Of a DNA stretch of 22,864 nt, positions 8,626 through 16,193 are shown in pieces. Each line of letters opens with the position of its first letter. The first letter of the stretch is position 1. The notes under the pieces are model-generated. The model had not been told where the DNA came from. It did no database searches and saw only the letters and a program-made list of their open reading frames with translations. Location of the stretch: positions 1-22,864 of the forward strand of contig CAZNJB010000049.1 in assembly GCA_964573255.1 (NCBI GenBank), read 5' to 3'. This DNA is from CAYNUJ01 sp964573255. Lineage in GTDB: Bacteria > Bacteroidota > Ignavibacteria > Ignavibacteriales > Melioribacteraceae. The position numbers and the translations under genes are program-made.

Positions 8626-9652
8626 GCTCGCTTTTCAAATGATGAATAAAATCAATTTCAGAAGGATCTTTTCCGCGAAGAACAGCAAGATAATAACTGA
8701 TCCAGTCACCAAGAAATATTATTTCCGGCAACCTTAATTTAAAATCATTTTTTGAACTTTTCAGTGCAATAATTTCGGTACCACTTTTTAATATCAATTC
8801 TTTCGTAATCTCGAATCTTCTTTTTATTTGCGGATGATAAGAATCATCTTCAATAAAGATTACCTTGGTTCTAAATTGATTTTCCTGCTGAGTTTCCCAT
8901 CCAATAATTTCATTATGGTTTAATTCCGGGAAACAATTATGAAATGCATGAACTTTACTATTTTCGTTAAACTCCCCTTTTAACCTCACACCAACCGCAT
9001 TTGTAATTGAATCGCAGCTATAAATCACAGGAACAAATCCAATTAATGATTCAGCAATTATATAAGCATTGTTGCCTTCGCTTGAATACTCTTCACCTTT
9101 TTGAAGTAATAATTCTTTAACTGAATTTAAATATTCTTCGTCACAGTCAAGTAGATTCAATTCATCCAATATTTTTGCAACTGTGAACATATTGAGATAT
9201 AATGCGAAGCGCGGTTGAAATCCAGTTTTTAATTTTGCAATCGGCAAACCATTTTCCGAGGCAAATTTCTCTAACTCGCCCCCTGTAGTAACACATACAA
9301 TCTGAGCACCAATTTTAAGAGCTTGCTCCGCTGCAGAGAGAGTTTCTTCTGTATTTCCGGAATAAGAAGAAAGGATTACTAATGTATTTTCATTGACAAA
9401 TTTCGGTAGATTATAATTTCTACTGACAGTATACGGCAACTTAATATCATCTCTAAAAATATTTGAGATTAATTCCCCACCAATAGCCGAACCACCTAAA
9501 CCGGCTACAACAATTGAATTTATTTTGTCTCTGTTGATATTACTTAAATCAAATTTTAGATTAATCACATATTCAATTTGCTCGAATGATTTTCTTAATA
9601 CATCAAATTGATTTTCAGGATCGTATTTTGCAATATAATCTTTAATTAGCAT
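8615..9652 (-). CDS. Bifunctional phosphoglucose/phosphomannose isomerase
   Basis: Cytoplasmic enzyme of 345 aa in the PGI/PMI family, interconverting glucose-6-phosphate or mannose-6-phosphate with fructose-6-phosphate for glycolysis and sugar-nucleotide synthesis. Two SIS halves are seen: GLGGSAIGG (51-59) and the phosphosugar-binding loop SSYSGNTEET (95-104) in the first; PRFALY (148-153) links to the second, with PELNHNE (242-248) and the C-terminal DFIHHLKSELAK, where the family carries its catalytic Lys/His. Length is normal for this short family and well below that of classical Pgi. The ATG at 9652 is preferred to the TTG at 9655 because GAGG at 9663-9660 is seven bases from it. Its 3' end overlaps the peptidase/barrel gene by 11 bases, so it appears to head that envelope operon. 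The upstream 139 bases show no exact TAnnTTTG element. Confidence 0.92.
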   Translation of the reverse strand: MLIKDYIAKYDPENQFDVLRKSFEQIEYVINLKFDLSNINRDKINSIVVAGLGGSAIGGELISNIFRDDIKLPYTVSRNYNLPKFVNENTLVILSSYSGNTEETLSAAEQALKIGAQIVCVTTGGELEKFASENGLPIAKLKTGFQPRFALYLNMFTVAKILDELNLLDCDEEYLNSVKELLLQKGEEYSSEGNNAYIIAESLIGFVPVIYSCDSITNAVGVRLKGEFNENSKVHAFHNCFPELNHNEIIGWETQQENQFRTKVIFIEDDSYHPQIKRRFEITKELILKSGTEIIALKSSKNDFKLRLPEIIFLGDWISYYLAVLRGKDPSEIDFIHHLKSELAK

Positions 9653-9791
9653 CAAAATACCTCATAAACTAAATTTAATATTTATTGATTACCCTTATTA
9701 TTTATCACAATAATTTTTTAACTTTTGTAAAAGAAGATCTTAAAATCACCCCTAAAGCAACCACTAACCCCTTATTTAAATAACTCAAAAA

Positions 9792-11543
9792 TTAAAAAAT
9801 CTTTTCAATTTCATCCTGAACTTCCGTGTCATAAAACTCTTTCAACAATTTCTTTATTTCACTTTCAGTTTCAAATTTCAAACATTGCTCGGCAAGCTTT
9901 TGAGCATCAGAATAATTAATGCTTCTTATTATTTTTTTAGTGTGCGGAATTGCTGACGGAGAAATTGAAATTGAATCCAAACCTAAGCCAACCAAAAGCG
10001 GAATAGCCATAGGATCTGCAGCCATTTCACCACAAAGCGATGTAAAGGCATTTCCTGTTTTTCCTCCCTTAATTATATAATCGAGGGATCTGACTACTGC
10101 AGGATGAAATTCTTGATATTGATCGGAAACGTTTTCATTTCCTCTATCTACCGCCAATATATATTGTATTAAATCGTTAGTACCTATACTGAGAAAATCC
10201 ACATATTTAGCAAATACATCCGCCATTACTGCAGCGGACGGAACTTCAACCATTATTCCCAAACTTACCTTATCGGAAAACTTTTTGCCTTCTTTCTTCA
10301 ATTCCATTTTTGCTTCTTCAAGATGCTTCTTGGTTTCTTCAATCTCTTTTACAGAAGCAATCATAGGAAGCATAATTTTAAGGTTATTTTTTACATTGGC
10401 TCTTAAAATTGCTTTCAATTGGGAATGGAACAATTCCTTATTATCAAGTAAAAATCTGATGCCTCTCCACCCAAGAAACGGATTGGGTTCTCTTAAATCC
10501 AATGGTAAAACCTTATCCCCTCCAATATCGAACGTTCTAATAATGACGTCGTTCGGATAGATTTTTTCACTCAAAAGTTTATAAACATTATACTGTTCTT
10601 CCTCGTCGGGGAAATAATCCATTAAATCGAAAATCTGCTCAGTCCTAACTAATCCGACACCACTAGCACCATTATTAATGGCAATATCCACTTCTTTCAT
10701 TAAATCTATATTTGCAGTAAGCAAAATCTCCCTGCCGTCTTTTGTAGCCGCTGGCAGAACTTTCAACTTATTTAACTCTTCATCATATTTATGAAGTTTT
10801 TCAATCTTTTGTTCATAGTATTTTATCTGCTCATCGGTCGGATTGATAATTATTTCACCGTGATAACCATCAATAATAAGTAGATCGCCATCTTTAATTA
10901 TTGAAGTGGCTTCATGAGTACCAACAACTGCCGGGATATTCAAAGACCTTGCAACAATTGCGGCATGACTTGTTAACCCTCCGAAATCCGTCACATATCC
11001 TTTAGCGTTAACACGTGTAAAGAGAACGGTATCTGCGGGAGAAATGGAACGGGATACAACCACTACATCATTTTCTATTCTGGATTTCCATTTCTTCTTC
11101 CTTAAATTTCGAACAATTCTGTGCTTAATATCTTCTATATCATGAGAGCGTTCTTTTAAGTATTCAACATCGGAATTTTTCATTAATTCCTGATACTTCG
11201 AAATTTCATCATTAACTATATAGGCGGCAGATTTTTTTTCTTTAATTATCCGGTTCTTGATATTTTTAGTGAGAACCGGGTCATCTAAAATCATAATTTG
11301 CGCTTCAAAAATTGAAGCTCGTTTTTCCCCCAATTTATCTACAGCCATTTTAAATATTTTGCTAAGCTCTTTTTTGGATTTCTTAAGAGCTTCATCAAGG
11401 AGATTTATGGCTTCATCAGTATCTTGAATATCAATATCAAAAACTTCTTCCTTCTCTTTGGTAAAGATATAGGCACGAGCAATTGCCAAACCGGGTGCGG
11501 CTGCAATTCCTGTTAATTTGTTCCCTTCCGATTTACTCTTCAT
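9792..11543 (-). CDS. ptsI: PTS Enzyme I (phosphoenolpyruvate-protein phosphotransferase)
   Basis: Enzyme I takes phosphate from PEP onto its own histidine and passes it to HPr. The 583-aa protein is full length and carries the whole set of motifs: phospho-histidine H193 in GGLTSHAAIVAR, GVGLVRTE and the GGDK and GWRGIR phosphate/PEP-binding segments, the metal-binding EVPSA and GTNDLIQY, and the active-site C504 in SLCGEMA. The ATG at 11543 is chosen over a TTG at 11546 because GAGGA (11552-11548) precedes it; the gene then overlaps ptsH by 11 bases. No EIIA, EIIB or EIIC gene is present in the window, so the phosphate acceptor beyond HPr must be elsewhere, or the pair serves a regulatory PTS. 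It closes the fni-prenyl synthetase-ptsH-ptsI cluster. No convincing terminator follows it. Confidence 0.97.
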   Translation of the reverse strand: MKSKSEGNKLTGIAAAPGLAIARAYIFTKEKEEVFDIDIQDTDEAINLLDEALKKSKKELSKIFKMAVDKLGEKRASIFEAQIMILDDPVLTKNIKNRIIKEKKSAAYIVNDEISKYQELMKNSDVEYLKERSHDIEDIKHRIVRNLRKKKWKSRIENDVVVVSRSISPADTVLFTRVNAKGYVTDFGGLTSHAAIVARSLNIPAVVGTHEATSIIKDGDLLIIDGYHGEIIINPTDEQIKYYEQKIEKLHKYDEELNKLKVLPAATKDGREILLTANIDLMKEVDIAINNGASGVGLVRTEQIFDLMDYFPDEEEQYNVYKLLSEKIYPNDVIIRTFDIGGDKVLPLDLREPNPFLGWRGIRFLLDNKELFHSQLKAILRANVKNNLKIMLPMIASVKEIEETKKHLEEAKMELKKEGKKFSDKVSLGIMVEVPSAAVMADVFAKYVDFLSIGTNDLIQYILAVDRGNENVSDQYQEFHPAVVRSLDYIIKGGKTGNAFTSLCGEMAADPMAIPLLVGLGLDSISISPSAIPHTKKIIRSINYSDAQKLAEQCLKFETESEIKKLLKEFYDTEVQDEIEKIF

Positions 11544-11799
11544 CAAATCCTCTTTCGAAGTAATCGACTATTTCTCTAGCCATTTCTTGCTCATCTTCAC
11601 CATCGAAGGTTAAAAGTAACTTCGAACCTTTTGCTGCAGCTAGAGTCATTACGCCTATTATACTTTTACCATTAATATTCATTCCGTCCTTATTTATATA
11701 AAAATCCGAATTGTATTTTGAAGCAAGTTTTACAATGGTTGCAGCCGGACGAGTATGAAGACCTGCATTATTTACTATTTCTACTTCTTTTTCAATCAT
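11533..11799 (-). CDS. ptsH: Phosphocarrier protein HPr
   Basis: HPr, 88 aa, the small cytoplasmic carrier that receives phosphate from Enzyme I. The active-site motif GLHTRPAA gives H15 exactly at the classical position. S46 lies in NGKSIIGVMTL, the site used by HPr kinase/phosphorylase in organisms that have it, and the surrounding residues (K45, I47) are preserved, so regulatory serine phosphorylation is plausible. The ATG at 11799 overlaps the end of the prenyl synthetase gene by four bases (ATGA), and the 3' end overlaps ptsI by 11 bases. The acidic C-terminal tail (FERGFDEE) is slightly longer than minimal HPr proteins. No HPr kinase gene is in the window. Confidence 0.97.
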   Translation of the reverse strand: MIEKEVEIVNNAGLHTRPAATIVKLASKYNSDFYINKDGMNINGKSIIGVMTLAAAKGSKLLLTFDGEDEQEMAREIVDYFERGFDEE

Positions 11800-12788
11800 C
11801 TACTTCTTACCATAAGTGCATTAGCTAACCAAATTAGAATTTCCCCAGCTAAAGGGTCTCTGACCTTTTTTGCAGCATTTAATGCTTTTTGGGTATATAA
11901 ATTTATTAAATTTTTTGTATCCTCAAAAACACCGAGATTTTCATACAACAATTTATATTTATTTACTTGGTTTTTCCGGATTCCTTTATTTTCAATCACT
12001 TTAATTAACATTTTCTTATCCTCTCCTTTAGCCTTCTCTAATGCTTTCAGGAATAAATAAGTTTTTTTACCTTCCATTAAATCACCGCCGAGCTTTTTAC
12101 CGAATTTTGTTTCATCCCCCATTATATCCAATAAATCATCTTGCAATTGAAAAGCAAGACCTAAATTTCTACCGTAACGCTCGAGATTTCTTATTTCCGC
12201 TTTTGTTCCTCCTCCAATTTGTGCGCCTATAGAACAACACATTTCAACTAATGCTGCGGTTTTTTTCTGAATCATCAACAAATAATTATCAATTGTAACC
12301 TTCTTCATCGTTTCAAAATCTTTATCGTAACTCTGTCCTTCGCAAATTTCAATTACTCCATCAGTAAATGTAGACAATATTTCTTTCGTATTTTCCTTAC
12401 AGTCCTTTAATAAAAATTTATAAGCGTAAGCTGTTAAACTGTCACCGGTTAAAATTGCTGTACTTAAATCATATTTGATATGCAGAGTATCTCTTCCCCT
12501 TCTTTTATTTGCATTATCCATTATATCATCATGAACAAGCGTAAAATTATGAAGAATTTCTACCGCTAAAGCTGCGTTGTAAGCATCGGAAAATTTCCCG
12601 CCAACGGCTTTTGCACTTAAAAGAACCAAAAAAGGACGGAGCCTTTTCCCACCGCTTCGCATAATATATTCGGACGGTTCATACAAAGATTTTGGAATAC
12701 TACGACTGAATATTTTCTCAATTTTTTTCTCAATTTTTGCTAATTCTCTATTGTAGATATTTTCATATTTTTTAGAACGTTTATCCAT
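11796..12788 (-). CDS. Polyprenyl (geranylgeranyl/farnesyl-type) diphosphate synthase
   Basis: Trans-prenyl diphosphate synthase, 330 aa, condensing IPP with allylic diphosphates. Seen: GGKRLRP (46-52), the first Asp-rich motif HDDIMD (D87, D88, D91), RRG (97-99), KTA at 176-178, and the second Asp-rich motif QLQDDLLD (D217, D218, D221), followed by GKK. The residue five before the first Asp is F82, and the first motif has no two-residue insertion, a combination that in studied enzymes tends to limit products to about C15-C20; product length stays an inference. The ATG at 12788 shares one base with the stop of the isomerase gene (TAATG), and the stop overlaps ptsH (ATGA). Its partner gene fni supplies the DMAPP/IPP balance, so the two act in sequence. 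Likely uses include quinone side chains, carotenoids or lipid carriers. Confidence 0.93.
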   Translation of the reverse strand: MDKRSKKYENIYNRELAKIEKKIEKIFSRSIPKSLYEPSEYIMRSGGKRLRPFLVLLSAKAVGGKFSDAYNAALAVEILHNFTLVHDDIMDNANKRRGRDTLHIKYDLSTAILTGDSLTAYAYKFLLKDCKENTKEILSTFTDGVIEICEGQSYDKDFETMKKVTIDNYLLMIQKKTAALVEMCCSIGAQIGGGTKAEIRNLERYGRNLGLAFQLQDDLLDIMGDETKFGKKLGGDLMEGKKTYLFLKALEKAKGEDKKMLIKVIENKGIRKNQVNKYKLLYENLGVFEDTKNLINLYTQKALNAAKKVRDPLAGEILIWLANALMVRSR

Positions 12789-13816
12789 TAAATCAATTCC
12801 TCTATTCTTTTAACTTTACCTTTTAATTCGTTTATATTCTTTGAATTTGTTAAAACCATTATTTTCTTTAAAACTTCGAACCAATCGGAAAGCAGTTCTA
12901 TTACTCCCCCGGTTCCTTTTTCGGATAACATCTTTAGAACTGTTCTTGCCGAGGCTGATAAATCCGCTCCCAATGCTAATGATTTAGCAAAGGATTCTGA
13001 ATCTTTAATACCTCCGCTGCCAATTAAAAGAAAATCAAATTCATTCTTCAGTTCGCTTACTGTTCTTATACAGTAAGAGGTCGGCAAACCCCATTCACCG
13101 AATAATTTATCAATGCCTTTATCATTTCTTTTTGCTTCAATTTTACTCCAGCTTGTCCCGCCGGCACCGGCAACATCAATTCCTTTTATTCCTGCATTTA
13201 GCAAATCTCTCGCAGCATCTTTGCTGATACCGAATCCAACCTCTTTTGCAATCAAGGGAAGACTTAGTTCCTTCGCAAATTTTTCAATCTTCGACAACAA
13301 CCCTTTGAATACCGGAGTACCTTCCGGCTGTACCATTTCCTGCAAAAGGTTTAAATGAATTACTACAGCACTTGCATTTACACTTTCAATCAATTTATAG
13401 ATCGGTAAAGTATCTTCAAACTTCACAAATTCTGCCGCACCAATATTTCCAAGTACCGGAACATTTTTCGCAATTTCTTTTACCCTTTGAAATGAAGCCG
13501 CATTTTTTTCCGATTCCAATAACGCTCTCTGACTTCCAACCCCGATTGGTATATTTAATTCCTCTGCAATTTCTGCAAGAAGCGCGTTTATATTTTCCGC
13601 CTCGTCCGTTCCGCCAGTCATACAAGAAATTAAAAACGGGAAAGATATTTCTTTACCGAAAAAATTTACCCTGGTATCAACATCATTAACTGTTAATTCG
13701 GATGAGGCATAATGAACGAAATCGTATCGCTCGAACCCGGTACTCTTATGGTAGAGTATATCCTCGCTTAAGGATATTCTTAGATGATCGCTCTTTCTTG
13801 AACTAGTCTGACTCAT
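12788..13816 (-). CDS. fni: Type 2 isopentenyl-diphosphate delta-isomerase
   Basis: FMN- and NADPH-dependent isomerase interconverting IPP and DMAPP, 342 aa, cytoplasmic. The family signatures are all present: SRKSDHLRI near the N terminus, MTGGT (66-70), GVGSQRALLE (92-101), VLGNIGAAEF, HLNLLQE (154-160) with the catalytic-region Q159 and E160, QPEGTPVFKG, KEVGFGIS, the GAGGTSW phosphate loop (217-223), and GSGGI plus GADLSASAR in the C-terminal barrel. The usual HLNPLQE has Leu in place of Pro here, a mild variant. It is unrelated to the Nudix-type isomerase. It starts the isoprenoid-PTS operon, 1 base overlapping the prenyl synthetase. A Bacteroidetes-type promoter lies 42 bases upstream of the ATG, with a GTGAG ribosome site. 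Confidence 0.96.
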   Translation of the reverse strand: MSQTSSRKSDHLRISLSEDILYHKSTGFERYDFVHYASSELTVNDVDTRVNFFGKEISFPFLISCMTGGTDEAENINALLAEIAEELNIPIGVGSQRALLESEKNAASFQRVKEIAKNVPVLGNIGAAEFVKFEDTLPIYKLIESVNASAVVIHLNLLQEMVQPEGTPVFKGLLSKIEKFAKELSLPLIAKEVGFGISKDAARDLLNAGIKGIDVAGAGGTSWSKIEAKRNDKGIDKLFGEWGLPTSYCIRTVSELKNEFDFLLIGSGGIKDSESFAKSLALGADLSASARTVLKMLSEKGTGGVIELLSDWFEVLKKIMVLTNSKNINELKGKVKRIEELI

Positions 13817-13858
13817 AAACTCACAAAATTAAGCCGTAAAATAGCAATATTTTTTGGG

Positions 13859-13888
13859 CAAATCTAATAATTGATAGATACTCCACAA
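13859..13888 (-). promoter_or_regulatory. Bacteroidetes-type promoter for the fni operon
   Basis: On the minus strand, TAGATTTG (13866-13859) matches the Bacteroidetes -7 consensus TAnnTTTG, and a TTG (13888-13886) lies 19 bases upstream at the -33 position. The -7 element ends 42 bases before the fni ATG, so transcription would start about 35 bases upstream of the gene. This is the most complete promoter in the window because both boxes fit. The rest of the 276-base gap up to the pabB gene holds only AT-rich sequence and the palindromes near 14002-14029. Confidence 0.55.
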
Positions 13889-14001
13889 TAATAATTTGTA
13901 TTTTTTAATTGAATTTATTTATTCTGTAAAATGAATAGTTGTGATACTTTCATCATAATAAAATCTATCTGTTAGTTATCCTCACTTCCAAAAATCACTC
14001 G

Positions 14002-14029
14002 AATGATCATTTCATTGTTTGGTAAACAA
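14002..14029. promoter_or_regulatory. Adjacent palindromes, possible operator
   Basis: AATGATCATT (14002-14011) is a perfect 10-base palindrome, and TTGTTT-GGT-AAACAA (14015-14029) is a perfect 6-bp dyad with a 3-base centre, three bases further on. They lie between the end of the pabB fusion gene and the fni operon, about 190 bases upstream of fni. The second resembles the size and symmetry of LacI-type operators, but no such regulator is encoded here. Short palindromes are common in AT-rich DNA, so this is tentative. Confidence 0.25.
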
Positions 14030-14092
14030 GTAAATATTAGACGGCTAATTCTTCCTTGATTCCTTCATAAACTTTTTAAGAATCGCCCCTCA

Positions 14093-15907
14093 TCAAATAT
14101 TTAATTCTACTTTGTCCACAACTCTGGCTTTTCTAACTGAATTAGTGATTACAATTTTATCTGCTTTTCTTATATCTTCAATAGAAAGAATTGATTCCTT
14201 GACGTTGTTTTGCTTTATAAAAACCTCTCTGTAAATTCCATTCAAAACCCCACATTCCAATTTGGGTGTAAACCATTTATTATCTTTTAAAAGAAAAATA
14301 TTAGTAATCGCTCCCTCGGTAATTTCCTCTCTCTCATTCATAAAAATAACTTCTGTAAAGCCCTCGGCACTCCATTTGCTGAACTCTGAATCATATAACT
14401 GTCTATTGGTAGTTTTAAAGCGATAAAATTTGTCAGATGAATTAGTTTGATAGGCAGATAAAATTATTCTGACTTTGCCACTCTTCGGAAGAATAGGTGT
14501 AACCGAAATATTTATAGCTCCCCACTTATTCAATAATAACCTTATTTTATAATTTTTATTTTTATCGATACCGGCAATTGCTTTTTCTAATTCCGTTAAT
14601 ATCTTTTTCTCGTCATATTTAAACAAAAAATAATTTGCTGTTTCCTTCATCCTTTGTAAATGTTGCTTCAATAAAAATATTTTGCCTCTTTCTATTAGTA
14701 ATGATTCAATAATTTCGAAATAAGGAGTTCTTTCAGTAATAAACTTTCCTTTTGATAAAGTTTCCTCGTATTCGCTTCTCGGATTACTATCCCACACTAT
14801 TCCGGAACCTAATCCGACTTTTCCGTTGCCATTCGAATCGATTTCCAGAGTTCTTATTGCAACATTAAAGATGCTAAATTCCTTATCAATCAACCCTATC
14901 GCACCGGTATAAATTCCTCTATTTCGCTTCTCCAACTCACGAATAATTTCCATCGTTCTTATTTTCGGTGCACCGGTAATGGATCCGCACGGAAATATGT
15001 TGCGAATAATTTCATAAAAAGAATTAGTGTTCAACTTTGCTTTTACTGTAGAAACCATCTGATAAACGGTTTCATACTTTTCAATCTCATAAATATTTTC
15101 AGGAGTTACCGAATTAAACTCTGAAATTCTACCAATATCATTACGGAGTAAATCCACAATCATAATATTTTCTGCTCTATCCTTCAGATTGTTTTTCAAG
15201 CGAACAATTTTTTCCGCATCATCTTTTAAATCAACTCCTCGTTTAATAGTGCCTTTCATAGGCTTCACTAAAATAGAATTACCCCGTATTTCGAAAAACA
15301 ATTCCGGAGATATACTTAGGATATATTTATTGCCAAGATTAATAATACAAGAATATTTTGCTGATTGATTAAAAATAAGCTTTAGAAAAAGATCTGAAGG
15401 TGAACCTTTGAAATTAAAACTTGCTTCAGCAGTGTAATTAACTTGATATGTATCGCCCCATTTGATGTAATTCTTTATTTTTTCGATATCCTTTTCAAAT
15501 TCTTCCCTTCCGGTATTCAGTTTAAAATCATCTATTTCAACACTTAAGTTTAATAATCTCTCCGGGACACCTACATAATCAATATCATTACTCGAAATAA
15601 TATCAACATTATCCTTTTCACTGAAAAAGAATTGCATCGGCATTATATCTTTATTAAAAAGAGAGTATAATCTCTCCTCAAATAAGTATCCAATCTCATA
15701 AGGAATAACTCCAAATCCTTTTTTATCTGTATTCCGAAGTACATCTATTTTTATTAAAACTTTTTCTACTTCTTCTTTATTACCTGCAATTAATTTATCA
15801 TCTGTTTTACGGAAAAAATAATTGATACCATTGTATAAATTTGGCGTATAAAAAAATGCCGAACCGGGAGTTCGTTCAATATGTTCTAATATTTCGAGTA
15901 AATTCAT
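14093..15907 (-). CDS. pabB: Aminodeoxychorismate synthase/lyase fusion (PabB-PabC)
   Basis: Fusion of 604 aa covering two steps of p-aminobenzoate (folate precursor) synthesis. The N-terminal chorismate-binding part (about 1-390) has the PMKGT motif (216-220) with K218, the residue that marks aminodeoxychorismate synthases as opposed to the Ala of anthranilate synthase; other chorismate-enzyme motifs are DLLRND, GSITGAPK (308-315) and GSGIVWDS. The C-terminal part (about 395-604) is a fold-type IV PLP enzyme: KTTNR with probable PLP lysine K498, and EITEGAITNIF, as in aminodeoxychorismate lyase PabC. The protein lacks a glutaminase domain, and no PabA is in the window, so PabA must come from elsewhere or ammonia is used directly. 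It reads away from the MFS carrier; no exact TAnnTTTG element was found in its upstream gap. Such fusions are known in several phyla. Confidence 0.93.
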   Translation of the reverse strand: MNLLEILEHIERTPGSAFFYTPNLYNGINYFFRKTDDKLIAGNKEEVEKVLIKIDVLRNTDKKGFGVIPYEIGYLFEERLYSLFNKDIMPMQFFFSEKDNVDIISSNDIDYVGVPERLLNLSVEIDDFKLNTGREEFEKDIEKIKNYIKWGDTYQVNYTAEASFNFKGSPSDLFLKLIFNQSAKYSCIINLGNKYILSISPELFFEIRGNSILVKPMKGTIKRGVDLKDDAEKIVRLKNNLKDRAENIMIVDLLRNDIGRISEFNSVTPENIYEIEKYETVYQMVSTVKAKLNTNSFYEIIRNIFPCGSITGAPKIRTMEIIRELEKRNRGIYTGAIGLIDKEFSIFNVAIRTLEIDSNGNGKVGLGSGIVWDSNPRSEYEETLSKGKFITERTPYFEIIESLLIERGKIFLLKQHLQRMKETANYFLFKYDEKKILTELEKAIAGIDKNKNYKIRLLLNKWGAINISVTPILPKSGKVRIILSAYQTNSSDKFYRFKTTNRQLYDSEFSKWSAEGFTEVIFMNEREEITEGAITNIFLLKDNKWFTPKLECGVLNGIYREVFIKQNNVKESILSIEDIRKADKIVITNSVRKARVVDKVELNI

Positions 15908-16152
15908 TTTTAGAATGTTAAATGATAAATGTCTGATTATTAATTGAGAACTTAATATCGTTTGGCGGATTCATTATGTATGTTTTTATGATGCAGAACT
16001 ATTCAAAAACGCTCATCTATAATCAATGTCAAACAAATCATATAATGATCTACCAATAATTATGACAAAAACTTTTATTTTGCTTCATTATGCAAATAAA
16101 AAATCAGTAAAAATAAAATCCAATTACGTTTAGCAAATATAAATTGTTTTAT

Positions 16153-16160
16153 TATTTTTG
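16153..16160 (+). promoter_or_regulatory. TAnnTTTG -7 element for the first MFS carrier
   Basis: TATTTTTG matches TAnnTTTG exactly and ends 33 bases before the ATG at 16194. The upstream -33 box is weak: a TTTA sits roughly 21 bases away. A strong ribosome site GGAG (16185-16188) lies five bases before the start. The remainder of the 286-base divergent gap (15908-16193) is AT-rich and shows no gene. Confidence 0.4.
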
Positions 16161-16193
16161 CCCCAATTATAATAAGATAATTTCGGAGTAAAT

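Noticed and set aside
9670..9677. TAAATTTA as a -7 element for the isomerase operon
   Set aside because: One base off TAnnTTTG, only 17 bases from the ATG, and no TTG at the right distance.
11755..12232. Two plus-strand open frames opposite ptsH and the prenyl synthetase
   Set aside because: They mirror conserved coding sequence and have compositions typical of antisense frames.
13113..13689. Open frames on both strands inside the fni gene
   Set aside because: fni keeps all family motifs over this stretch, so these are shadow frames.
15963..15980. TGGCGG followed by TATG as a sigma54 promoter
   Set aside because: The -12 half lacks the TTGC core; other GG...GC pairs such as the one near 21282 have wrong spacing.
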